Below are positions 17,914 to 25,657 of a stretch of 64,000 nt of DNA, piece after piece. Origin of the DNA: Pseudorhizobium pelagicum (GTDB lineage Bacteria; Pseudomonadota; Alphaproteobacteria; Rhizobiales; Rhizobiaceae); the NCBI GenBank assembly GCA_000722615.1, contig JOKI01000013.1:33355-97354 (forward strand), read 5' to 3'. Both the position numbers and the translations under genes were made by a program. Position 1 is the stretch's first letter; each line of letters starts with the position of its first letter. Under the pieces are notes generated by a model. It did no database searches. It was not told where the DNA came from and saw nothing but the letters and a program-made list of their open reading frames with translations.

Positions 17914-18127
17914 CGCGCTGCATGCCCTTCTTCGTTCATGGCGAGAGAGGCCGATATAGGCCGCGGCGGACGATCCGACAGAGGCACCGACCATGATTTG
18001 GCTGCGGGGCCGTGCCCGCAGTGATGGAACCGGCTAGGCCCGATATGTGTTCCCTTGGCGAAGGGCGTCTCAGTCTACCGCGGACGCTGAAACCAAACCC
18101 GCCGCGAAGCGGCCCAAGGAGATCCTC

Positions 18128-18214
18128 ATGCTCAAGTTCATCGGCGGCACGATCGGTGCCATTTTCCTCATCGGCCTGATCGTCGTCGTCCTGCTGCTGA
18201 TGCTAATTTTCTAG
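18128..18214 (+). CDS. 28-residue single-pass membrane peptide
   Basis: A very short gene with strong signals. AAGGAG (18116-18121) sits seven bases before the ATG. The peptide is MLKFIGGTIGAIFLIGLIVV followed by VLLLMLIF, essentially one transmembrane helix with one lysine near the N-terminus. A hairpin GCCGC-GAA-GCGGC (18101-18113) lies directly upstream of the ribosome-binding site and could modulate translation. A strong hairpin follows at 18247-18280. No partner gene is evident. Function unknown; small hydrophobic proteins of this kind regulate membrane complexes or act as toxins. Confidence 0.7.
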   Translation: MLKFIGGTIGAIFLIGLIVVVLLLMLIF

Positions 18215-18246
18215 CAACGCGCGGGAAACGCCTTCAGCGTTTCATT

Positions 18247-18280
18247 CAACAGGCCCCACGGATCACCGCGGGGCCTGTTG
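18247..18280. terminator. Strong hairpin between convergent genes, possible terminator
   Basis: CAACAGGCCCC (18247-18257) pairs perfectly with GGGGCCTGTTG (18270-18280) around a 12-base loop. It lies 32 bp after the small membrane-peptide gene and just beyond the phosphodiesterase stop (18285, minus strand). There is no clear T-tract on either side, so termination is likely but not certain. Confidence 0.55.
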
Positions 18281-18284
18281 CACA

Positions 18285-19085
18285 TTACGGACCTTCGCAG
18301 ATCGGCGCACGTTCGATCTGGACCTGGCCGACCTCTGCGCCATAGGTGCGCAGACCCTGGTCGTCGAGAAGCACGATGCGATAGCAGGGATTGCCGCTCG
18401 TCCACCACGGATCCAGCGCTTCGAGGTCGGTGATGAACCGGTGCGAGCAGGCCTGGCCGGAGCTGTAGGCGATGCCCTCGGCGCTGGTGCCTGCGAGCGG
18501 CACGTGGATATGGCCAAACAGGATATGGCGCACCCCGGCCGGATGGGCGGAGAGGCGCCGCATGACCGCGCCCTCGTCGTGCATGCCGATCCTGTTGAAA
18601 TGCGCGATCCCGGCATCCATCGGCGGATGGTGGATGAAGACCGTGACCGGCAGATCACCGGCTTCGGAGAGCGCCCGGTCGAGCCAGGCCAGACGCGGCT
18701 CGTCGTAGATCCCGCCGATCACCCCTTCCTCATGGCTGTCGAGAAACAGCAGGCGGCCGAATTCCGTGTCCATGACGGACTGGATGTGGCCGTTGTCGTC
18801 GCGCGGCTGCTCCGGGAAGGCTGCGACGAATGCGGGCCGCATGTCGTGGTTGCCAAGCATCAGGCGGATCTCGAAGGGCACCGGCGCGAGGATGTCGCGC
18901 AGCAGTTCGTAGGCCTCCGGGTCGCCGTAGTTGCAGAGGTCGCCGGTCATCACCAGCAGGTCGGCGTCCGAATGCTTTTCGATGATGTCGGCCACCGCGG
19001 CGCGCAGCTGCTTTTCCGGGTCGACGCCGTTGACCACCACGCCCGAGGGCATCAGGTGGGTATCGGTCACTTGAATGATCTTCAT
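18285..19085 (-). CDS. Class III metallophosphodiesterase (GpdQ/CpdA-like)
   Basis: A 266-residue calcineurin-like phosphoesterase. Dinuclear-metal motifs occur in order: DTHLM (D8, H10), MTGDLCNYGD, MLGNHDMRP, FIHHPPMD and FGHIHVPL. This set and length match GpdQ/CpdA/Rv0805 enzymes, which cleave glycerophosphodiesters or 3',5'-cyclic nucleotides. No signal peptide, so cytoplasmic. It is the last gene of the minus-strand ABC operon (78 bp after the binding-protein gene), which suggests that the imported compound is, or releases, a phosphodiester. Confidence 0.87.
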   Translation of the reverse strand: MKIIQVTDTHLMPSGVVVNGVDPEKQLRAAVADIIEKHSDADLLVMTGDLCNYGDPEAYELLRDILAPVPFEIRLMLGNHDMRPAFVAAFPEQPRDDNGHIQSVMDTEFGRLLFLDSHEEGVIGGIYDEPRLAWLDRALSEAGDLPVTVFIHHPPMDAGIAHFNRIGMHDEGAVMRRLSAHPAGVRHILFGHIHVPLAGTSAEGIAYSSGQACSHRFITDLEALDPWWTSGNPCYRIVLLDDQGLRTYGAEVGQVQIERAPICEGP

Positions 19086-19163
19086 GGTCGTTCTCTTTCG
19101 AAAAAAAGGAGGCTGCGGAGATGGTGATCTCCGCAGCCCTGTCGCGATCCTGCTGCAGCAGGC

Positions 19164-20453
19164 TTAGTTCATGAGGCCGTTGGTCTGGTCGACGATCTGC
19201 TTCAGGCCGTCCTCAGGCGTGACTTCGCCGCGCATGACGGCGCCGATGATGTCGCGCTGGGTGCGCCAGATGCGGACGGAATCGCCGCCCGGATAACCGG
19301 CCCAAGGCAGCGAACGGTCGGCCTGCAGGGACGCCGTCTTCACGTTCGGGTTCTCGACGTAGTAAGGCGCGAGGAAGTTCTCGCCGGTCGCCAGCTTGTT
19401 GGTCGGCAGGTAGCCGGTGATGCGCACGATGGTGTTCTGCGCCTCAGGACCGGTGATCCACTTGAGGTACTTCCAGGCGGCGTCCTGCTTGGCCTTGTCC
19501 TGGGTCAGGATCACGGCCGAATTGCCGCCCGTCGGTACGCCGCCGTTTTCGGCGTTGTCGAGCGGGAAGGTTGCGGTCTTCAGTTCGAAGCGGTCACCGA
19601 CCAGACCCTGGATGGTCTGTACGTGGGCCGGGGTGGAGAAGATGAAGCCGGTCTGGCCTGCACCGAACTGCTGGCGCGACTGGTCCCAGTCGAGCAGGGT
19701 CTGGTGACCCTCGGTGACGAACTGGCGAGCAAGCTTCAGGGCGTTGAGACCGATTTCGTTGTCGAAGGCAACCGTCTTGGTGGCCGGGTCGACGAGCTGA
19801 CCGCCCTGCTGGAAGATCAGCGCCTGCCACAGCCAGTCGTCCGGCCAGCCGTTGATGTCGTAGCCCATGCCGGCAACCGTGCTGTCCATCTCGTGGATCT
19901 TGCCGGCGAGCTCGATCAGACCGGCGAAGGTCTTCGGCATGTTGTCCGGGTCACCGCCGGCTTTGCGCACCAGATCGGCGTTGATGTAGATGATCGGCGA
20001 GGAGGCGTTGACCGGCAGGCCGTACTGCTTGCCGTCGATCTGGCCGAGAGCGGCCATCTTCGGGCTGTAGTTGTCGTCGAGGAAGGACGCGCCTTCGGCT
20101 TCGATGAAGGGGCCGAGATCGGTGATCTGGTTGCGCGGAGCCAGCGTGTGGACGAGTTCCGCGGTCAGATTGTAGCCCGAGAAATAGACGTCGGGCAGGT
20201 TGCCGGTGACGGCCGAGCGGAGCACCTGCTGCTGGCCTTCGTTGTAGCCGGCGGCAGGCGCCAGGAAGTTGATCTTGATGTCGGGATTGTTCTTCATGAA
20301 CTCATCGGCCAGCGGCTGATGGAATTTCGTAAAGCCCGGCAGGTTGTAGAGAACTTCCAGCGTCATTTCCTGCGCGAAAGCAGGCTTGCCGAGGCCTGCA
20401 ACAGCCAGGCCGATGGCCAGGCCGCTGAGCGCGGTGCGTCGAGACATCTTCAT
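19164..20453 (-). CDS. Extracellular solute-binding protein, family 1 (sugar/glycerol-phosphate type)
   Basis: A 429-residue periplasmic protein. Start MKMSRRTALSGLAIG has a twin-arginine-like signal with hydrophobic core and cleavage near PAFA-Q (about residue 27); the upstream in-frame ATG at 20501 lies before the signal and is not favoured. Mature protein shows family-1 features: EFMKNNPDIKINFLAP, GLPVNASSPIIYINADLVRK and the hinge-region KYLKWITGPEAQ. The layout is similar to UgpB, and the neighbouring phosphodiesterase makes glycerophosphodiesters or related compounds plausible ligands. Position: fourth gene of the operon. Confidence 0.9.
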   Translation of the reverse strand: MKMSRRTALSGLAIGLAVAGLGKPAFAQEMTLEVLYNLPGFTKFHQPLADEFMKNNPDIKINFLAPAAGYNEGQQQVLRSAVTGNLPDVYFSGYNLTAELVHTLAPRNQITDLGPFIEAEGASFLDDNYSPKMAALGQIDGKQYGLPVNASSPIIYINADLVRKAGGDPDNMPKTFAGLIELAGKIHEMDSTVAGMGYDINGWPDDWLWQALIFQQGGQLVDPATKTVAFDNEIGLNALKLARQFVTEGHQTLLDWDQSRQQFGAGQTGFIFSTPAHVQTIQGLVGDRFELKTATFPLDNAENGGVPTGGNSAVILTQDKAKQDAAWKYLKWITGPEAQNTIVRITGYLPTNKLATGENFLAPYYVENPNVKTASLQADRSLPWAGYPGGDSVRIWRTQRDIIGAVMRGEVTPEDGLKQIVDQTNGLMN

Positions 20454-20511
20454 ATCAGATCTCCAGTATGTGGGTTTATCGGGTTGGGAGGCAGTCTTCA
20501 TGCGGCGCGGT

Positions 20512-21333
20512 TCACTTGACTCCGGTCATGGTGATCCCCGCGATGAAATGGCGGCGCACGAGCAGGAAGCAGACCAGCATCGGCGCGGTAATGATGGTCG
20601 CGCCGGCCATCAGGGCTCCGTAGTTCGCCCCGGACTCCACGTCGGCGAAATACAGCATGCCGAGCGGCGGCGGCGCGAGATTGGTGTCGGAGACGACGAT
20701 CATCGGCCAGTAGAGGTCGTTCCAGTGGGCCACGAGCGAAAACACCGAGAAGGCGGCGAGCGAGGGAAGCGAGCCGCGCAGCACGAGGCGCCAGCAGATC
20801 TCCATCTCGGAGAAGCCGTCCATCCGCGCCGCCTCGATGATCTCGTTGGGATAGCTGCGGAAGGACTGGTGAAACAGGAAGATCGCAAACACCGACAGGA
20901 AGAAGGGCGCCATCATGGCAAAGTAGGTGTTGAGCAGTTCGGTCATCGCGAGACCGACGAAGAGCGGCAGCGCCAGCGCCTGGATCGGCACGCAGAGCGC
21001 GGCGATCACCAGGGTCATCAGCAGCCGGCGGCCGGGGAAGCGGAGCTTGGCCAGCGCATAGGCGGCGGGCACCGCCGTCAGCACCTGCACGATCAGGATG
21101 CCGAGGCAGACGATCACGCCGTTCAGCATGAAGCGGGCCATGGGCACCTGGCTTGCGGCACGGGAGAAGTTCTCGCCGGCCGAGAAATCTTTCGGGATCG
21201 GCCAGAGCGAGACGTCGAAGATTTCCCCCGGCGAGCGGATCGACGTCAGGAACATCCAGTAGAAGGGCAGCAGCATCACGAAGGCGCCGATGGCGAGGAC
21301 GAGATGCGGCAGGTATCTGCGAACGTAGGCCAT
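20512..21333 (-). CDS. Carbohydrate-type ABC permease (MalG/UgpE-like)
   Basis: A 273-residue permease with six hydrophobic segments. The N-terminus MAYVRRYLPHLVLAIGAFVM leads into the MalG-type PFYWMFLTSIRSPGEIF, and the EAA loop is EIIEAARMDGFSEMEICWRL. The C-terminus QRHFIAG-like (RRHFIAGITMTGVK) is diagnostic for MalG-type subunits. Its ATG overlaps the stop of the preceding permease by one base (TGATG). A longer in-frame reading reaches 21789 but is antisense to nothing recognisable and overlaps the upstream permease, so it was discarded. Confidence 0.92.
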   Translation of the reverse strand: MAYVRRYLPHLVLAIGAFVMLLPFYWMFLTSIRSPGEIFDVSLWPIPKDFSAGENFSRAASQVPMARFMLNGVIVCLGILIVQVLTAVPAAYALAKLRFPGRRLLMTLVIAALCVPIQALALPLFVGLAMTELLNTYFAMMAPFFLSVFAIFLFHQSFRSYPNEIIEAARMDGFSEMEICWRLVLRGSLPSLAAFSVFSLVAHWNDLYWPMIVVSDTNLAPPPLGMLYFADVESGANYGALMAGATIITAPMLVCFLLVRRHFIAGITMTGVK

Positions 21334-22259
21334 CAGTAGTGCACCTTCCGGTCCATGTGCACCGTCTGCCAGATCGACAGGATCAGCACGATTGCCAGGA
21401 AGATCAGCGTCAGCGCCGCGGCGTAGCCGGTGTTGGAATACTCGAACCCCTCGAGGTAGAGGTTGAAGAGCAGGGTCTCGGAGCCGAAGCGGCCCTTGGT
21501 CAGCACCGCGACCGTCTCGAAGACCTTGAAGGCCGAGATCGAGGTGGTGACGACGACGAACATCGTGGTCGGTCCGAGGATCGGCCAGGTGACCGTGAAG
21601 AAGCGGTCGATCGGGTTCCTGGCGCCGTCGAGGCGGGCGGCCTCGTAGAGGTCCTTCGGGATCGCCGTGAGGCCGGCGAGGAACAGTACCATGTTGAAGC
21701 CGAGCACCTGCCAGATGCCGATCATGGCCATGGTGGGGATCAGCAGTACCGGGTTCGACAGGAAAGCCACGGGCTCGAAGCCGAACCATTTGATGGCGGC
21801 ATTGACCGGTCCGATGGAGGGATGCAGCAGGAACTGCCAGACGGTCGCCATGGCGACGAGGGTCGCGGTCACCGGCAGGAAGTAGGCCACCTCCCAGAAG
21901 GCACGACTGCGCTTGCGGTTGTAAACGAGGAGCGCGACGCCGAGCGCGAGGAAGACGCCGAAGGGAATGACGATCACCGCATAGAGGACGGTGTTGGCGA
22001 ACGCGCGCATGAACACGTCGTCGTCCATGGCGGCGGTGAAGTTCTGCAGGCCGACGAAGCGGATGGAAAGCGCGCCGAGCTGGTAGTCCGTCACCGAGAA
22101 GGCGGCGAGGACGATCATCGGCAGGATGTAGATGGCGATGAGCAGAAGAGCGGCCGGGGCGACGAAGGCAAGTCCGCGCAGGGCCATGCGCCGGTCCGTC
22201 CGCGAGCGGCTGGAGGCGGTCGCCATGGTCGTCTCAGCGGGGAAGTCCGTCGCCGTCAT
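21333..22259 (-). CDS. Carbohydrate-type ABC permease (MalF/UgpA-like)
   Basis: A 308-residue permease. Hydrophobic segments begin at about residue 28 (GLAFVAPAALLLIAIYILPM), followed by FVGLQNFTAAM, a signature of MalF/UgpA-like subunits. The EAA loop is DLYEAARLDGARNPIDRFFT. Its ATG overlaps the ATPase stop by 4 bp (ATGA), and its stop overlaps the next permease start, so the three genes are translationally coupled. Confidence 0.92.
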   Translation of the reverse strand: MTATDFPAETTMATASSRSRTDRRMALRGLAFVAPAALLLIAIYILPMIVLAAFSVTDYQLGALSIRFVGLQNFTAAMDDDVFMRAFANTVLYAVIVIPFGVFLALGVALLVYNRKRSRAFWEVAYFLPVTATLVAMATVWQFLLHPSIGPVNAAIKWFGFEPVAFLSNPVLLIPTMAMIGIWQVLGFNMVLFLAGLTAIPKDLYEAARLDGARNPIDRFFTVTWPILGPTTMFVVVTTSISAFKVFETVAVLTKGRFGSETLLFNLYLEGFEYSNTGYAAALTLIFLAIVLILSIWQTVHMDRKVHY

Positions 22260-23401
22260 GCCGCCACCCGCTCGCGCACCGAGAGTTCTCGGCGCGCGCC
22301 GTCGGCGCCAAACAGATGGGCCCGCTCGGGGGCGAAGGCGAGATGCGTCAGGCCGTCGGCGCCGGTCTCGAGCGTCTCGCCGGCTGCCTGCCGCAGGGTG
22401 ATGCGCACCGTCTCATCGGCCAGGAGTTGGCAACTGACGAAGCGGTCGGCACCGTGGGTTTCGGCACGCAGCACGCGCACGGCCAGGCCTTCTGCGGCCG
22501 GGCGCAGGTCTTCCGAGCGGATGCCGAGGGTTGCGGGACCGGCGTGAGCCGCCGCGGCCTGCAGGCCGAGGTCCTGCCCGAAGGCTGCCACTTTGCCCTG
22601 GGCGTCGATCTCGACCGGCAGGAGGTTGATCGACGGCGTGCCGATGAAGCGCGCGACCGTCAGCGTCGCGGGGCTGCGGTAGAGTTCGTCGGGCGTGCCG
22701 AGCTGCTCGATGCGGCCCTCCGACATCAGCGCGATGCGGTCGGACATGGTCATCGCCTCGATCTGATCGTGCGTGACATAGATGAAGGTGGCGCCGAGGC
22801 GGCGATGCAGCGAGGCCAGTTCCTCGCGCATGTGGGCCCGCAGCTTGGCGTCGAGATTGGACAGCGGCTCGTCCATCAGGAAGGCGGCAGGCGAGCGCAC
22901 CAAGGCGCGTGCCAGCGCCACGCGCTGGCGCTGGCCACCGGACAGCTGCGCCGGCTTGCGGTCCAGCAGATGGGGAATGTGGAGCGTCTCTGCCGCCTGT
23001 TCGACGGCTGCATCGATCTCGCGCAGCGTCTGCGACGGTGCAAACAGCCCGCCGATCAACGGCAGGCGTGCCGACAGCGGCAGGCGGCGCATGCGCAGCG
23101 GCGTAGCGATGTTCTGGCGGACGTTCATATGCGGATAGAGCGCGTAGGACTGGAAGACCATGGCGAGGTTGCGCTCGCTCGGGTCCATGTCGGTGACGTC
23201 GCTGCCGCCGATCGAGACGGTGCCGCGATCCGGCGCCTCGAGGCCTGCGATCATCCGCAGAAGGGTGGACTTGCCGCAGCCCGACATGCCGACGAGGGAG
23301 AGAAATTCGCCCGGGCGGACGGAGAGATCGATCCCCTTCAGGACGTTTTCCGTCCCGAAGCTCTTGCCGATGCCCCGAAGTTCTACCGATTGCGGCGTCA
23401 T
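22256..23401 (-). CDS. Carbohydrate-type ABC ATP-binding protein (MalK/UgpC-like)
   Basis: A 381-residue ATPase, first gene of the operon. Walker A GMSGCGKST is near residue 37, Q-loop VFQSYALYPHMNV, signature LSGGQRQRV, Walker B FLMDEPLSNLDAKLR and H-loop YVTHDQIEAM, then a C-terminal OB-fold (TOBE) region with the LGIRSEDL motif. All are classical for MalK/UgpC. The ATG at 23401 (MTPQSVELRG) is preferred; an in-frame reading to 23521 adds 40 residues without ABC character. An insert with RRLPLSARLPLIGGLFAPSQ between Q-loop and signature is longer than in MalK. Confidence 0.9.
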   Translation of the reverse strand: MTPQSVELRGIGKSFGTENVLKGIDLSVRPGEFLSLVGMSGCGKSTLLRMIAGLEAPDRGTVSIGGSDVTDMDPSERNLAMVFQSYALYPHMNVRQNIATPLRMRRLPLSARLPLIGGLFAPSQTLREIDAAVEQAAETLHIPHLLDRKPAQLSGGQRQRVALARALVRSPAAFLMDEPLSNLDAKLRAHMREELASLHRRLGATFIYVTHDQIEAMTMSDRIALMSEGRIEQLGTPDELYRSPATLTVARFIGTPSINLLPVEIDAQGKVAAFGQDLGLQAAAAHAGPATLGIRSEDLRPAAEGLAVRVLRAETHGADRFVSCQLLADETVRITLRQAAGETLETGADGLTHLAFAPERAHLFGADGARRELSVRERVAA

Positions 23402-23688
23402 ACTGCACTCCTGTTTCAGCGGCGCGTATGGGGCCTTCAGGTGACAGAGAGACAACGGTTTCACGAAGATTTCATGACGCGGCGCGGACGGATCCCTCCC
23501 CGTTTTGCTCCATGGTCTCAAGCAGTTATCGCGATCTTTCTAATATTCAACGCCGCCGCTTTCGGACTTGCAGCGGACAGGGCGTCGACAGCCGCACCCG
23601 GCTTTCCGTGGGGTCGCCGGACCGACGGTCAGGAACCATGCGCCACCGCCGTCGTTGGTCTCAGACAGACAAAAAAAGGAGAAGCCAA

Positions 23689-23874
23689 ATGAACAGCACG
23701 ATGGACAAGATGAAGGGCAAGGGCAACGAGCTGGCCGGCAAGGCACAGCAGTCCGCCGGCGACGCCACCGGCAACGACGACATGAAGGCAGGCGGCGCAA
23801 AGCAGGAAGCCAAGGGCGATCTGCAGCAGGCCAAAGGCGATGCCAAGGACGCCGCGAAGAAGGTGACCGAGTAA
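23689..23874 (+). CDS. CsbD-family stress protein
   Basis: A 61-residue, highly charged protein with the CsbD pattern: MDKMKGKGNELAGKAQQSAG followed by repeats of GDLQQAKGDAKDAAKK. AAAAAGGAG lies about eight bases upstream of the ATG. CsbD-like proteins are abundant general-stress proteins of unknown biochemical role and are probably disordered. It stands between the ABC operon (divergent) and a small membrane-protein gene 92 bp downstream. Confidence 0.88.
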   Translation: MNSTMDKMKGKGNELAGKAQQSAGDATGNDDMKAGGAKQEAKGDLQQAKGDAKDAAKKVTE

Positions 23875-23966
23875 CCGCGCGCTTCACCGCCCACCTTCCG
23901 GGGCAGGCCGCTGGCCAGGCCCCGGGGAGGCTGGCGTGGGGGAGGACAACTGCTTGTGAGGGTCCG

Positions 23967-24155
23967 ATGATGATCGAGAAGCGCGAAGACACTCCAGAAC
24001 AACGGGCCGCACCCCTGCTGCCGGTCGCCATCCTCGGCAGCGTCGTGCTTGCGATCACTGTCTATCTCTTCGTCGGCAGCATGCTGCTGGATGAGGACGA
24101 GAATGGGGATGCAACGATGGAGCCCACTGCCCACGAGCAGCCGGCCGGCGGCTAG
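23967..24155 (+). CDS. 62-residue single-pass membrane protein
   Basis: Small protein with an N-terminal charged stretch, one clear transmembrane helix (about residues 18-40, LLPVAILGSVVLAITVYLF) and an acidic tail (DEDENGD). GAGGGTC stands immediately upstream of tandem ATG codons (23967 and 23970). It follows the CsbD-like gene on the same strand and may be co-transcribed, which would suggest a stress-linked envelope role. Family not recognised. Confidence 0.65.
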   Translation: MMIEKREDTPEQRAAPLLPVAILGSVVLAITVYLFVGSMLLDEDENGDATMEPTAHEQPAGG

Positions 24156-24265
24156 GCCAACGCAGCAGTCCGCACATCCCTCCCCTTTCCTGTTCCGTCC
24201 CGGGTGGCCAGAACGCCCTCCTGACGACAGTTGTCCAAAGGTGCAGCCTCGGATACGAAAGTCGG

Positions 24266-25657
24266 ATGGATAGACACGATATTCTTGATCAGGCTTCGAC
24301 CTATGTTTCCACCGGCGCGCTTGCCGCTGATCTGGCGAAGCTTGTCGCACGCCGGTCCGTGAGCCAGTCGGAAGGGCTGCCGGAGGCGCTCCTGGCCTAT
24401 CTCGAGACCGACATGCAGCCGATGCTGCAGGCAATCGGCTTCTCCTGCGAGATCTTCGACAATCCGCGCGAGGGCGGTGCGCCGCTCATGATCGCGAGCC
24501 GCATCGAAGACGAAGCGCTGCCGACCGTGCTGGAGTACGGCCATGGCGACGTCTGCAACGGGGAAGCGCACCGATGGCGCGAGGGACTGGATCCCTTCGT
24601 GCTGACGCTCGAGGGCGACAAGCTCTATGGCCGCGGCACGGCGGACAACAAGATCCAGCATCTCATCAACATCAAGGCGCTCGAGACCATCATCCGGGCC
24701 AAAGGCGAGCTCGGCTTCAACGCCAAGATCATCATCGAGATGGCCGAGGAGACCGGCTCCTACGGCCTGCGCGAATTCTTCGCGCTGCAGAAGGAGGCGC
24801 TCTCGGCCGATGTGCTGATCGCCTCCGACGGGCCGCGGCTCGCCATCGATACGCCGACCATGTTCATGGGCTCGCGCGGCGGCCTCTCCTTCGATCTCGT
24901 CGTCCACCTCAGGGACAGCGACCATCATTCCGGCAACTTCGGCGGCCTGCTGGCCGATCCGGTGATCATCCTGTCGCATGCCATCGCCTCGATCGTCGAC
25001 GAGCGCGGCCAGATCAAGATCGCCGAATGGCGGCCGACGAGCCTGACGCCGGAAATCCGCGCGACGCTGAAGGATCTGCCACCGCGCCGGCACGACGCAG
25101 ACTGGGGCGAGAGCACGCTGACACCTTCGGAACGGGTGTTCGGCTGGAATTCGCTGGCAGTGCTGGCCATTTCCGCCGGCAATATCGATGCGCCGCAGAA
25201 TGCCATCTCCGGCTCGGCGCGCGCCACCTGCCAGCTGCGGTTCGTCGTCGGCACCGAGATGGACGAGATCCTGCCGGCGCTTCGCCGCCATCTCGATGCC
25301 CATGGGTTTGCCATGGTCGAAGTGCGGGCGTCCAAAGGCGAGCCGTTCAAGGCGACCCGCTTTCCGCCCGATCATCCCTGGGTTGCCTTCGTCGAGCGGT
25401 CGATCACCGCCTCGGCGGGCCGCAAGCCGCATGTGCTGCCCAACCTCGCCGGCTCGCTTCCCAACGATGCGTTCACGGATATTCTCGGCCTCCCCACCAT
25501 CTGGATCCCGCATTCGCATGCCGAGTGCGGACAGCATGGGCCGAACGAGCATGCCCTTCTCCCCATTGCGGAAGAGGGCATGCGCATCATGACGGCCCTG
25601 TTTCTCGACATTGCGATGCATGCGAGCGAGCTGAAGAAGGCCGGGTCACCAGGCTAG
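24266..25657 (+). CDS. M20-family metallopeptidase (dipeptidase/carboxypeptidase type)
   Basis: A 463-residue zinc-dependent peptidase. Metal and catalytic motifs are visible: YGHGDVCN (H and catalytic D near residues 93-95), GRGTADNK (bridging D), EMAEETGS (general-base E and metal E) and ASDGPRL, plus IPHSHAECGQHGPNEHAL at the C-terminus with the last metal histidine. Length matches the M20 dipeptidases. No signal peptide, so cytoplasmic. It ends overlapping the stop region of the convergent GGDEF/EAL gene by four bases. Confidence 0.9.
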   Translation: MDRHDILDQASTYVSTGALAADLAKLVARRSVSQSEGLPEALLAYLETDMQPMLQAIGFSCEIFDNPREGGAPLMIASRIEDEALPTVLEYGHGDVCNGEAHRWREGLDPFVLTLEGDKLYGRGTADNKIQHLINIKALETIIRAKGELGFNAKIIIEMAEETGSYGLREFFALQKEALSADVLIASDGPRLAIDTPTMFMGSRGGLSFDLVVHLRDSDHHSGNFGGLLADPVIILSHAIASIVDERGQIKIAEWRPTSLTPEIRATLKDLPPRRHDADWGESTLTPSERVFGWNSLAVLAISAGNIDAPQNAISGSARATCQLRFVVGTEMDEILPALRRHLDAHGFAMVEVRASKGEPFKATRFPPDHPWVAFVERSITASAGRKPHVLPNLAGSLPNDAFTDILGLPTIWIPHSHAECGQHGPNEHALLPIAEEGMRIMTALFLDIAMHASELKKAGSPG

